From contig JAGLON010000043.1 in NCBI GenBank assembly GCA_023138975.1, forward strand, positions 1 to 64,000: a DNA stretch of 64,000 bases, in the 5' to 3' direction. Positions 35,259 to 43,852 of the stretch are shown here, piece after piece. The DNA is from Candidatus Zixiibacteriota bacterium (GTDB lineage: Bacteria; Zixibacteria; MSB-5A5; GN15; JAAZOE01). The position numbers and the translations under genes were made by a program. Each line of letters starts with the position of its first letter. The first letter of the stretch is position 1. The notes under the pieces are model-generated. The model was not told where the DNA came from and searched no databases. It worked only from the letters and a program-made list of their open reading frames with translations.

Positions 35259-35906
35259 ATGATAAAGAAGCTTCTACTATATTTATGCAGTGTAATAGTA
35301 ATTGCCTTAATGTCTTCTTGTGCCGAAGAGAGATTGATTGACACCATACAATCCGAGTCGTTTAAGGTCGAAACCAGGGAGAGGTATGATTATCTAAATA
35401 TCTATGCCAGCCCTAAAGGACAAACAGACGAACGCCAAGTAATTAGTTTAGAGCGAGACCCCTATGTTAATATGAGGCTCTTGGATGATAGTATTCTGAT
35501 TGTCACAGATTTGGCGATTGAAAGATATGATTTTATAGCAAATCTTGAAATTCAAGAAGAATGTCTTAATTTGGGAGTCGGTAAAGCCTCCTTACTTAGA
35601 GATGCCTTTCCTATTGATACTCTTGTACACAGAGATTGGGAAGTAGCAAAATATAATTTGAAAAGGCCCATGTGGATGTTCATTCTTTGTGTGCTGTCAC
35701 CGTATGATGTGCAATATGGAGGTGGACCTGATAAAATTATTATCCTTGGTGCTCGTGAAATTGAGTTGTTGAGTGTTAAAGATGGATTGTTTGATTTTGC
35801 CGTAATTTGGCAAAACAGTCAAGAGGGACAATCACCGCAAAACTTTAGGATTGATTTTCCTGACAAAGGGGTATTAACCCCAGAAAGATTCTCAGTCTTG
35901 CCGTAA
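35259..35906 (+). CDS. predicted lipoprotein of unknown function
   Basis: This 215-residue protein has a signal peptide ending in the lipobox LMSSC (Cys21), so it is probably lipid-anchored. The body has alternating strands (YDYLNIYASP, LDDSILIVTDLAIERYDF and KIIILGAREIELLSV) that suggest a beta-propeller or 6-bladed fragment, as in proteins that report state values. I cannot name a family. GGAGG precedes the ATG. The gene is alone, with a long repeat-rich spacer after it. Confidence 0.65.
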   Translation: MIKKLLLYLCSVIVIALMSSCAEERLIDTIQSESFKVETRERYDYLNIYASPKGQTDERQVISLERDPYVNMRLLDDSILIVTDLAIERYDFIANLEIQEECLNLGVGKASLLRDAFPIDTLVHRDWEVAKYNLKRPMWMFILCVLSPYDVQYGGGPDKIIILGAREIELLSVKDGLFDFAVIWQNSQEGQSPQNFRIDFPDKGVLTPERFSVLP

Positions 35907-36459
35907 CGCGATATACATCGGTTGCCACAACGCTAAAAGTTATGTAAGGACATTTTCCCTACAACTTTACTGTTGATTTCGATATACTCCTCCTTAGTAG
36001 ATATACATATGTTACACTGAGGAACTAGTATGCCTGCCAGTAAAAACTTGATAGGAGCCAATCGCCAAAACGTCCAACATTCCACTGTGTTAAAATCCAA
36101 ACCGGGCAAAAATATCAAATTTACTATAACTGTTTGTGGGATATGAGTATCCGTGATTTTAGAGAGGGATGTGTGCACCGAACAAGTTTTTTATATGAAG
36201 AACGAAGCCATTTTTGAAAAATGCGAAGTACTCGTCGAAGACGGGTGCAAGGTACCTATCGTAGATGGGTGAACCCATTTGTCGTTCCGTCGGCTATAGC
36301 CCCAGGGGGTCTTGACACGCCGTAGGCGTGGTGTGACCCGACGGTATTAAGCTCTACAAATGACCTGATAAAGCAACGGAATCTATGACAGATTGCCACA
36401 CCCCGACTTCGTCGGGTTCGCAATGACGGGAGTAAATTTCCTCCGGCAGATATTGACAT

Positions 36460-36480
36460 CCCGCTAAGCGGGACTGTAGC
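36460..36480. repeat. short palindrome family, copy 3
   Basis: CCCGC-TAA-GCGGG is followed by ACTGTAGCC, differing from the copy at 6518 by loop sequence and one base in the tail. Confidence 0.6.
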
Positions 36481-36490
36481 CTGCCGCGAC

Positions 36491-36622
36491 ACCTCTCAAG
36501 AGGGGAGATGTGGATAGTTAAACTCATTATATGAGTTTATTAAATGGCACTGGTAGATTCTTTAGACATCTTGATAATGGTTTACTAAAATTGTTTGATA
36601 CTGGTCCCCTCTTGAGAGGGGA
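36491..36622. mobile_element. possible small non-autonomous (MITE-like) element
   Basis: About 130 bases are bounded by inverted copies of CCTCTCAAGAGGGGA (36492-36506) and its complement within the 18-base palindrome TCCCCTCTTGAGAGGGGA (36605-36622). An internal palindrome AAACTCAT-TAT-ATGAGTTT lies at 36519-36537. No ORF is inside. A target-site duplication was not identified. Confidence 0.35.
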
Positions 36623-36793
36623 AATAAAGGCTTTAGTCCTGCCCTTATGGTAGGGGGTGTGTCAACGCAACTTGATTCATGAAGAAGCTGGCAAATGTTT
36701 TATCTCTGACAGATGTACCAGAATAATTCAGGTGAAAAATACCTATTATAATCATCAGCCTCTTTCGTACCATATACGGAGGAGGTGAAGATT

Positions 36794-37498
36794 ATGCCTT
36801 CAATCGATCAAATAATCAACCGGCAGTTTAAGCAGTGGGAATCAGAGCAGGTTCGGAGGGACGAGGAAGTCTCCACCGTAGTGATTCCACCGTCAATTGT
36901 AACTGTATCCCGTGAGCATGGTTCACGGGGGTCCTATTTTGCATTGAGATTATCGCAAGAGATGGGATTTGAGCGGATGCATCGGCAGGTAATCGAGGCT
37001 ATTTGCGATTCTACAGGATATCGCAAGCAAATTGTTGAATCAATCGATGAGAAGTATCGTTCTACGATGGCCACTCTTGTAGATTCCATGCTTTTCGGTC
37101 AGGCAGTTGATCATACCGATTATGCCCGGAATCTCTGTACCGTAGTTTTATCGGTGGCCAAACTGGGAGGCGTTGTTTTGGTTGGGCGGGGAGGGAGTTT
37201 TATCCTTGGTCCGCAAACCGGTTTCCATATACGAGTAGTGTGTCCTATAGAAAAACGGATTGCTAATTTGATAAAACATTCATCGTTCTCTGAAAGCGAG
37301 GCAGTTGAGTCTATTAAGAAAACCGATAATGAACGCCGGGAGATGATACGTAAACTATTCAATGCTGATTTGGATGATCCCCGAAACTACGATATGATTG
37401 TCAATTCAGCCTATATTGATATTGAAGAAATGGTGCAAATGGCCATGCTGGCGGTAACAGCTAAACGGGATAAGGTTACTCGTTTACAAAATGTATAG
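36794..37498 (+). CDS. cytidylate-kinase-like family protein
   Basis: From the ATG behind GGAGGAGGTG the product is 234 residues long. It belongs to the cytidylate-kinase-like P-loop family: the loop position reads SREHGSRGSYFALRL (about residues 37-51) in place of a full Walker A GxxxxGK. The Arg-rich lid (CPIEKRIANLI and TDNERREMIRKLF) and DPRNYDMIVNS at the end follow the kinase pattern. The altered P-loop suggests a different phosphoryl acceptor or a regulatory role. No partner genes are adjacent. Confidence 0.85.
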   Translation: MPSIDQIINRQFKQWESEQVRRDEEVSTVVIPPSIVTVSREHGSRGSYFALRLSQEMGFERMHRQVIEAICDSTGYRKQIVESIDEKYRSTMATLVDSMLFGQAVDHTDYARNLCTVVLSVAKLGGVVLVGRGGSFILGPQTGFHIRVVCPIEKRIANLIKHSSFSESEAVESIKKTDNERREMIRKLFNADLDDPRNYDMIVNSAYIDIEEMVQMAMLAVTAKRDKVTRLQNV

Positions 37499-37506
37499 AG
37501 GTCTTT

Positions 37507-37770
37507 TTATTGTCTCAGGACATATTTATAAAGAGCCCAAAAAGCTATTTTCATTATTACGGCAAAGATGAGCAGAGGGATAGCCATCTGAGCCGCTATT
37601 GCCGGACAGCTGGTGAAAAACTGGTACAGCAAAACCAATCCGACACCGCCTATACCGATATTTTTTAGATAATCTTTATACTGACTCCGACAGACTTCTC
37701 CATATGAGTAAAGTACAATGGATAAATATGCCAAAGTTATTGCTGTCCATGATATTCCGTCGGGGCACAT
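37507..37770 (-). CDS. small membrane protein of unknown function
   Basis: The ATG at 37770 preceded by AAAGGAAA gives 87 residues; an ATG 15 bases further upstream is also possible. Two to three hydrophobic segments are present: ISWTAITLAYLSIVLYSYG, IGGVGLVLLYQFF and AAQMAIPLLIFAVIMKIAF. I do not recognise the family. It faces the kinase-like gene tail to tail. Confidence 0.6.
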   Translation of the reverse strand: MCPDGISWTAITLAYLSIVLYSYGEVCRSQYKDYLKNIGIGGVGLVLLYQFFTSCPAIAAQMAIPLLIFAVIMKIAFWALYKYVLRQ

Positions 37771-37954
37771 ACAATTTCCTTTCATAATTGAACTATTAAT
37801 ATTATCGGGAAAAGAACTGCGATATTTTAGTCACTTTGAAAAAATCGAACGAACAAATTAAGAAATCTTTCCGATTATTGTTGAATCAGTATTTGTATAT
37901 ACGTATTGTGAAAAAAATATATAAATATAAACAAATAGATACGAGGAGGAAAAA

Positions 37955-38770
37955 ATGAAAAAAATTGCGCTAAAACAACATACCGGTCTGGTGCTGGCCT
38001 TTTTGATGCTTTTTGTATTGGTTGGGTGTGGTACGCAGATTCCGTCCGGTCACCGCGGCGTAAAATATCTCAAGTTCGGCGACGGTACCGAAATGGGTAC
38101 GGTTTATGATGAAGGATTCAACTGGCATCTACCCTGGAATAAAATATATGTTTATAAAATTCAATTATCTGAGCGCAAGGAAGACCTGAGTATCTTGTCT
38201 TCCGACGGAGCTTCAATATCAATGGAAGTCTCAATCTGGTTTCGGCCGATAGACAGTAAGCTGGATTCTCTGCAAAAGACGATTGGTCCGGGATATTATA
38301 ATTCCATTGTTGCTACGGCTATTCGTGGAGTTGGGAGGTCAGTTGTCGGGCAGTATAAACCGGAGGAGATATATTCCAGCAAGCGCGAGATTATTGCCTC
38401 AGAAATTCTGAAAGACATGCAGACATTGATGACTAATAAGTTCGTGAGCGTGGAGAATATTATTATCCGAAACGTTGGTTTGCCGCCGAGGATAACAGAT
38501 GCTATCAACGCCAAATTGGCTGCCGATCAGGAACAGCAGAAGATGCAGTTTACCATTTTGAAGGAAACACAGGAGGCGGAACGGAAACGGATTGAAGCCA
38601 GAGGTATCGCTGATTTCCAAAAAATTGTTTCCAGCGGTATTACGCCGACCCTGTTGAAGTGGAAAGGCATTGAGGCCACCGAGAAGCTGGCCAACTCGCC
38701 AAACGCTAAAATAGTGATTATTGGAAACAGTGAGGATGGTCTTCCGATTATTTTAGGCGGCGGTAAATAA
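37955..38770 (+). CDS. prohibitin/SPFH-domain protein with a lipoprotein signal
   Basis: This 271-residue protein has a prohibitin-type SPFH (band 7) domain: PSGHRGVKYLKFGDG at about residues 30-44, then LSILSSDGASISMEVSIWFR and the IIRNVGLPPRITDAINAKLAADQE stretch leading to a coiled-coil. Its N-terminus is not the usual membrane anchor: it ends in the lipobox LVGC (Cys25), so the mature protein should be lipid-anchored and outside the inner membrane. SPFH proteins form large ring or cage assemblies that control membrane proteases. It is a single-gene unit with a terminator. Confidence 0.88.
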   Translation: MKKIALKQHTGLVLAFLMLFVLVGCGTQIPSGHRGVKYLKFGDGTEMGTVYDEGFNWHLPWNKIYVYKIQLSERKEDLSILSSDGASISMEVSIWFRPIDSKLDSLQKTIGPGYYNSIVATAIRGVGRSVVGQYKPEEIYSSKREIIASEILKDMQTLMTNKFVSVENIIIRNVGLPPRITDAINAKLAADQEQQKMQFTILKETQEAERKRIEARGIADFQKIVSSGITPTLLKWKGIEATEKLANSPNAKIVIIGNSEDGLPIILGGGK

Positions 38771-38787
38771 AGGTTATTCGCAAATAA

Positions 38788-38814
38788 AAAGCCCCGCTTA
38801 GCGGGGCTTTTTTT
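38788..38814. terminator. bidirectional Rho-independent terminator
   Basis: A 10-bp stem AAAGCCCCGC/GCGGGGCTTT with the loop TTA has A/T runs on both sides. It serves the prohibitin gene on the plus strand and the S46 peptidase gene on the minus strand. Confidence 0.92.
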
Positions 38815-38825
38815 ATAGTAGATGG

Positions 38826-41018
38826 TTAGTGAATCGTCAATTCTTTCATCAAGTTGTCCAGCTTATAGACTTTATCGATTAAAAAGAGAATATAGCGACT
38901 ATCAACGACGATTGACCGAGCCCAATCTGGATTATAGTAATAATCGGCAGACACTCCGTCCAGACTCGTGTCGAAGTCAAGCCCGATAAGTTCGCCTTTG
39001 CCGTTAATTATTGGAGAACCGGAATTGCCGTTCGTTCCGCTATTCGTTGTGATAAAGTTAACTGGAATATCTCCTGATTTGCTATCTGCATACTTACTGA
39101 AATCGCGATTCTCATAAGCCTGTTTCAATTCTAATGGTATTATGAAAGGTTCATTGAGAGTTTCTTTTTCCATAACGCCGGACAAGGTAGTAATGTGATA
39201 ATAGCTAATGGCATCTCGGGGTTGATAACCTTTTACGGTTCCCCAGTTAAAGCGCTTGGTGCCGTTGGCGTCAGGGTGCATTTCAGTTTTTTTCCACTTC
39301 ATTAAGGCGCGGATAAATCCCGGTTCCAGACGTTCCTTGGCTCCGTTAAAGGTCTTCTCTCGAATTTTCAGACCATCCAATTCATGTTTCAAGGTAACAG
39401 CCAGATTCATGAGAGGATCATGGAGATTTTCCAGATCAGATTTTGTCATTTCGAACATCTTCAAGCGAGCATCAAGATTATTCAAACTGGAACGGGCAAA
39501 GACATACTCGGCATACTGAGGTAAGTAGCTTTCAATATCCTTGCCTTTGAACAGATTCTCGATCATTTCTATCTTTTGTCCCGATGGGAGCTGGACAATT
39601 TTATCTAAAAAGTAATAAAGAATTCTTCTATCATATTCGGGAACTAAATTTATCTGATCATTCTTTAGATCGCGCAAGAAATTCTCAATATCGCGATCCT
39701 GAAACCCCATTTCCCGTTCCATATCGGATTTTTCCCGCTCGACCGACCAGGTGTAAAGTTTGATTGCCATCTCGAGCATCTTACAGGATCGGGGAAGAGT
39801 GTTTAAGTAAAAATCTTTCTGGTAAGATTTTATTTTTCCATCATATAATGATTCATAATCCTTCAAGTATTGCCGAAAACTATCTGTTTCTTGATATGTA
39901 TCCAGAGAAGTCCACAGCGCCTTTTCATCTATTTGTTTCAACTCCAATAGTCTGGCTCTTTCGAAGCCCCTTTTTATCCCGTGCGTTTTTTTGAGATAAT
40001 TATTTATGCCCGAAGCTGTCGAGGCCAACCGAATACTAATCTCTGGATCAATACTGGCAACTTCTTCCAATATGGCGATGCGCTTTTCTGATGTTTCCAG
40101 ATAGAGTGGAAAGTAATAATACAGTAGATAATCGATTTCATAGGATGAAGCATAGCGATGGGTTTTACCGGGGAAACCGATCATAAGCGAAACATCACCT
40201 TCAGAAAATCCTCCGGAAGAGATCGGCAAGAACCTCTTGGGATGGTAAACTACATTATCGGTTGAATATTCGGCTGATGAGCCATCGGGAGCGACATATG
40301 CTCGAACGAAGGCAAAATCTCCTACATGACGGGGCCACATCCAGTTATCAATATCACCACCAAAATTTCCAATTGAGCCGGGTGGAGCATAAACAATACG
40401 TATATCTTTAATCTTGAAGTATGTGTACAGGATATACTTCATACCGCCGTACATTTTCGCTATTTTACACTCAACATCCCGGTTATTTTCCTTTTCAGCG
40501 ATGATTTCTTTAATCCGGCGTTCTTTGAGTTTATAGCGGTCAAGGTCGGTAATATCCTCGGGAATGTCGGCTGTGACTCGCCCGGTCACATCCTCGACAT
40601 CCAGAGTTACCTTGGCATAATAACCGATAGCGGGGATTTCGGCATAGCGTGTTTCCGCGTAGAACCCGTTATTAATGAAATTTTGGCTAACAGAAGACTG
40701 TTTTTGAATGGCTCCGAACGCGACGTGATGATTGGTGATGATCAGACCATCCGCCGAAACAAAAGAACTGGTACCGCCGCGAAGATTTACAATCGCATCG
40801 GCCAAAGCTGTCCCATTCGGGTCATAAACTTCTTTTGCGGTTAGCTCTAGTCCGGCCGCGGTGACTTTTTTTAATGGTACCTTGTTTAGATCATAGAGTG
40901 GCCACATCCCGCCATCTGCCATGAGAAGAGAAGGAATGAAAAATGAAATTAGAAATACAAAAAATACAGCCCTGAGAAAAGATGACATAATAACCTCCCG
41001 ATAAAGAATAGGATACAA
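38826..41018 (-). CDS. S46-family dipeptidyl-peptidase
   Basis: This 730-residue periplasmic serine exopeptidase releases dipeptides from the N-termini of oligopeptides. It has a signal peptide (residues 12-33), the chymotrypsin-fold triad with His in IITNHHVAF, Asp in GDIDNWMWPRHVGDF and Ser666 in NGNSGSP, and a large helical insert that closes the N-terminal pocket. The S1 position that separates DPP7 (Gly) from DPP11 (Arg) lies 18 residues after the Ser and is Thr684 here (LDFDTSL). The preferred second residue is therefore not predictable. Such enzymes support growth on proteins. Confidence 0.92.
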   Translation of the reverse strand: MYPILYREVIMSSFLRAVFFVFLISFFIPSLLMADGGMWPLYDLNKVPLKKVTAAGLELTAKEVYDPNGTALADAIVNLRGGTSSFVSADGLIITNHHVAFGAIQKQSSVSQNFINNGFYAETRYAEIPAIGYYAKVTLDVEDVTGRVTADIPEDITDLDRYKLKERRIKEIIAEKENNRDVECKIAKMYGGMKYILYTYFKIKDIRIVYAPPGSIGNFGGDIDNWMWPRHVGDFAFVRAYVAPDGSSAEYSTDNVVYHPKRFLPISSGGFSEGDVSLMIGFPGKTHRYASSYEIDYLLYYYFPLYLETSEKRIAILEEVASIDPEISIRLASTASGINNYLKKTHGIKRGFERARLLELKQIDEKALWTSLDTYQETDSFRQYLKDYESLYDGKIKSYQKDFYLNTLPRSCKMLEMAIKLYTWSVEREKSDMEREMGFQDRDIENFLRDLKNDQINLVPEYDRRILYYFLDKIVQLPSGQKIEMIENLFKGKDIESYLPQYAEYVFARSSLNNLDARLKMFEMTKSDLENLHDPLMNLAVTLKHELDGLKIREKTFNGAKERLEPGFIRALMKWKKTEMHPDANGTKRFNWGTVKGYQPRDAISYYHITTLSGVMEKETLNEPFIIPLELKQAYENRDFSKYADSKSGDIPVNFITTNSGTNGNSGSPIINGKGELIGLDFDTSLDGVSADYYYNPDWARSIVVDSRYILFLIDKVYKLDNLMKELTIH

Positions 41019-41044
41019 TTACTTATTGATAAAAAGCAAGGAGA

Positions 41045-41815
41045 TTATTTGCCGTTAATTAACGCATCCTGTTTGTGGCGGAATTCACGGAGTTCATCGA
41101 TATTTAAGACTACCGATAGAATTCTCTTTTTGTTTTCCTCAACCGGTGTCATCCGACTGATAATACCCCAGGGGGCGCATACGAGAGAGCGTCCCTGAAG
41201 GGCTCCGCTCCATAGAGTACCTATCGCACAGCACTTAACCAGAAACGCTCCGCATGATTGGGAGCCGGCCACAAATATTTGTTCGTCGCGGGTTTGTTTT
41301 TCTTTTACTGTCTCTCGAGGGCGGGCAGGGGAAGTAGTGGGGATGAAAACGACATCGGGTTGGTGTTTCTTCAAGTGAGTGAAGTTTATCGGCTCAAGAA
41401 CATCGGCGCAAATCATAATCGATATTACGACGCCGTCTATTTCAATGGATATCGGTTCCGTCCCGGGAGTGATGCCGTTTTTTCGTTCATTTATTGTGGG
41501 ATTAATTTTGCGGTAAGAGATTAGTTTCTGTCCGTGGCGAAAAACGGTCGAAGTATTGTAAAAACTACGGCCATCTGACTCAATAGCCGTTCCCGCGATA
41601 AGAGTGGTTTCGAATCTGTCCGATAGTGTCGCACAGTATTTGAGCAATTCGTGTCCCTCTGACGCATTTCTTTCCGTGTCTCGTCGCACAGGGTTGACAT
41701 TATAATATTCCGGCAGCACGACAAAATGAGGTCGATGCTTAAAGATTAATAAATTATCTTCAAGACTAAGCTGTTGACCGGTCTCGCATTGGACTATGAC
41801 TATTTTTCTGAGCAT
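41045..41815 (-). CDS. carbon-nitrogen hydrolase (nitrilase superfamily)
   Basis: This 256-residue amidase-type enzyme has the catalytic triad Glu36 (VLPEYYN), Lys103 (YRKINPT) and Cys136 (MICADVLEP). It cleaves non-peptide C-N bonds in an amide or nitrile; the substrate is not evident. The Cys neighbourhood ICAD differs from the usual ICYD or ICWD, so it is a divergent branch. There is no signal peptide, and no Shine-Dalgarno sequence was noticed at the ATG. It sits 26 bases upstream of the S46 peptidase gene on the same strand and may be co-transcribed. Confidence 0.88.
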   Translation of the reverse strand: MLRKIVIVQCETGQQLSLEDNLLIFKHRPHFVVLPEYYNVNPVRRDTERNASEGHELLKYCATLSDRFETTLIAGTAIESDGRSFYNTSTVFRHGQKLISYRKINPTINERKNGITPGTEPISIEIDGVVISIMICADVLEPINFTHLKKHQPDVVFIPTTSPARPRETVKEKQTRDEQIFVAGSQSCGAFLVKCCAIGTLWSGALQGRSLVCAPWGIISRMTPVEENKKRILSVVLNIDELREFRHKQDALINGK

Positions 41816-41951
41816 ATATACTACTAATTACGCTATTTTGGCTTATCCGTTCCATATTAAAGTAAATTCTTTATTGCCTTAGTCCGATAAACATGTATAG
41901 ATTGTAAACAAGGACAAATAACCGTAAGATAAGCCCTCGCGGGGTGTGACC

Positions 41952-42623
41952 ATGGGTCAAAAAATCATTATAAAAAACGAATCGAGCATTTTCGGACCAG
42001 CCGGGGAGTTGGAAAACCGGCTCAAAGAAAAAGGCTGTCGTAATATCATTGGCGTAGATGAAGCGGGTCGAGGACCTTTGGCTGGACCTGTCGTTGCCGC
42101 CGCGGTATATTTGCCCGAATCCGCTTGTATCGAAGGACTTGATGATTCCAAGAAGCTCACCGCAACTAAAAGAGAAATCCTATTTGACAAAATAGTATCA
42201 TCGGACGCAGCCTATGCGGTTGGAATAATCGATAATGAATTGATTGATAAAATCAATATTCTCAGGGCATCCTTGCGGGCTATGACCGAAGCGGTTCATA
42301 AACTTCATCTTGAGTCGGATTGCGTTCTTGTGGACGGCAACCAGACGATTCCCAATATGGAATTACCGCAAATCGCGATTATCGGCGGCGATGGTCTCTG
42401 TCCGTCTATATCCGCGGCGTCGATTATCGCCAAGGTGACTCGCGATAGAATTATGGATCACTACGATAACCTATTCGCCGATTTTTCATTTGCAAAGCAC
42501 AAAGGATATCCGACTGCAGCGCATATGAAGGAATTAAAACTATATGGTCCGACTCCAATCCATCGTAAGTCATATAAACCGGTCGCAGAAGTGCTATCGC
42601 AAATGGAAATGTCTCTCACCTGA
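41952..42623 (+). CDS. rnhB: ribonuclease HII
   Basis: RNase HII cuts RNA in RNA/DNA hybrids and single ribonucleotides in DNA. The 223-residue protein has the family signature VDEAGRGPLAGPV (with the Asp and Glu of the active site), DDSKKLTATKR, then DGN, SAASIIAKVTRD and GYPTAAHM with the final acid residues. A GTG two codons upstream is an alternative start. Its stop overlaps the yraN start (TGATG), so both are translated together. Confidence 0.97.
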   Translation: MGQKIIIKNESSIFGPAGELENRLKEKGCRNIIGVDEAGRGPLAGPVVAAAVYLPESACIEGLDDSKKLTATKREILFDKIVSSDAAYAVGIIDNELIDKINILRASLRAMTEAVHKLHLESDCVLVDGNQTIPNMELPQIAIIGGDGLCPSISAASIIAKVTRDRIMDHYDNLFADFSFAKHKGYPTAAHMKELKLYGPTPIHRKSYKPVAEVLSQMEMSLT

Positions 42624-42967
42624 TGAGCTCTTCTAATCTTGATAAGGGAGCGGCCGGCGAGAGTATGGCTGTCCTGTTTCTTGAAAAGTTGAATTACCAA
42701 ATCCTGCATCGTAATTATCGCTTGTCCCATCTTGAAATTGACATTATCTGCCGGGATAAAAACTGTCTGGTTTTTGTTGAAGTAAAAAACTCGCCTTCCG
42801 GTACATTTGGGCATCCGGCGGAATGGATTGATGAGCGCAAACGGGAGAAGCTCCGGCGGGCGGCGCAGGCCTATATCGAGAAACATGATACAGCTGGGCT
42901 GGACATTCGTTTTGACGCGATAACTATCTATAAAGGCAGTATGGAACATTTCATCAATGCTTTTTAG
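42623..42967 (+). CDS. yraN: YraN/UPF0102-family endonuclease-like protein
   Basis: This 114-residue protein has the nuclease core of the UPF0102 family: GAAGESMAVLFLEKLNY at the start, EIDIICRDKNCLVFVEVK (Asp and the ExK pair of a PD-(D/E)XK fold) and KREKLRRAAQAYI. The function is unproven, but these are linked to DNA recombination or repair. The standard gene order rnhB-yraN is kept here, which supports the call. Confidence 0.95.
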   Translation: MSSSNLDKGAAGESMAVLFLEKLNYQILHRNYRLSHLEIDIICRDKNCLVFVEVKNSPSGTFGHPAEWIDERKREKLRRAAQAYIEKHDTAGLDIRFDAITIYKGSMEHFINAF

Positions 42968-43050
42968 CCTCTTGATATAAGACGCTATTAAACATTCAAA
43001 AGCATCATGCGTCATATTAGTAGTTATAGTCACTTAGGGGATGGGGAATC

Positions 43051-43839
43051 TTGAACGAGAATTATCGAAAACAGATATTTATTGTACTGCTTGTCTATCT
43101 CATCTTATTCAGTATGGTAAGTGCGGATGGCAAGCCCAAGACTATTCACGTATATGTTGCCTTATGCGATAATGAGAATCAGGGTATTGTCCCGGTTCCA
43201 TCATCTCTAGGTAATGGACAAGATCCCAGCAATAATCTGTATTGGGGAGCATTATATGGTGTTAAAACTTATTTTAAGGGGTCGTCAGATTGGTTGCTGA
43301 TAAAGACAATCCGGAAACCAGATTCTAATGTCTTAGAGCGTTGTGTTTTCAAATCCAAAAAAAATGATGCTTTGCTTATCGCAGACGCATATGACGGGGC
43401 CAAGATAAAAAAGACAATTATTGATTTTCTTCGGTCTTCGGCGGGGCAAAGGATTGATACGATTCAAGTCGATAGCCAGTGTGTATTAGCTGGAGGCGCG
43501 GCTGAGCTTATTGTTTATATCGGACATAATGGACTAATGGAGTTTAGTGTAAGTGAACAGCTAAATACGACCGATAGCCTGAAGCGGGATGTTATTATCT
43601 TAGCTTGTATGAGCAGGCAGTATTTTGGAAATCATATTGTAAGAGCCAAAGCTATGCCTCTTTTATGGACGACCGGTTTCATGGCACCGGAAGCATATAC
43701 TTTACATGCTGCTATTGAGGAATGGCAAAAAGGGTCGGAACCTGATTTGGTTAGACAAAGGGCGGCTGAAGCGTATGATAAATATCAAAAGTGCGGAATT
43801 TCGGCCGCGATGAGATTACTTGTTACCGATAAAAAATAG
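43051..43839 (+). CDS. secreted protein with caspase-like (clan CD) features
   Basis: This 262-residue protein starts with TTG, with GGGGATGGGG in front. It has a signal peptide (VLLVYLILFSMVSA). I do not recognise a named family, but two motifs fit the catalytic dyad of caspase-fold peptidases: a hydrophobic strand then His in ELIVYIGHNG (His159), and a hydrophobic strand then Cys in DVIILACMS (Cys186). Export to the periplasm is likely. The middle has YVALCDNENQGI and a Gly-rich SLGNGQDPSNN loop. The fold is inferred by motif only. Confidence 0.55.
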   Translation: MNENYRKQIFIVLLVYLILFSMVSADGKPKTIHVYVALCDNENQGIVPVPSSLGNGQDPSNNLYWGALYGVKTYFKGSSDWLLIKTIRKPDSNVLERCVFKSKKNDALLIADAYDGAKIKKTIIDFLRSSAGQRIDTIQVDSQCVLAGGAAELIVYIGHNGLMEFSVSEQLNTTDSLKRDVIILACMSRQYFGNHIVRAKAMPLLWTTGFMAPEAYTLHAAIEEWQKGSEPDLVRQRAAEAYDKYQKCGISAAMRLLVTDKK

Positions 43840-43852
43840 TAAAGTAACGATA

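Larger units (their letters stand above)
35907..36793. other. 0.9-kb spacer made of short palindromes and repeats
   Basis: No credible gene is present. The stretch contains several palindromes: CACGCC-GTA-GGCGTG (36316-36330), CCCGAC-TTC-GTCGGG (36402-36416), the short-palindrome family member at 36460, inverted copies of CCTCTCAAGAGGGGA (36492 and 36605) and AAACTCAT/ATGAGTTT (36519-36537). The first 280 bases show nothing clear. It is probably an accumulation site for small non-autonomous elements. Confidence 0.6.

Noticed and set aside
34913..35347. 144-codon minus-strand ORF across the spacer before the lipoprotein gene
   Set aside because: It overlaps two better-supported genes on the plus strand and the hairpin, and lacks a start site.
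35933..36178. 81-codon minus-strand ORF in the repeat-rich spacer
   Set aside because: It has no ribosome binding site, no family similarity and an odd composition, and sits among palindromes.
38826..41018. S46 peptidase considered as a trypsin-like protease of the DegP type
   Set aside because: There are no PDZ domains, and the large helical insert plus the NGNSGSP and DNWMWP motifs are specific to S46.
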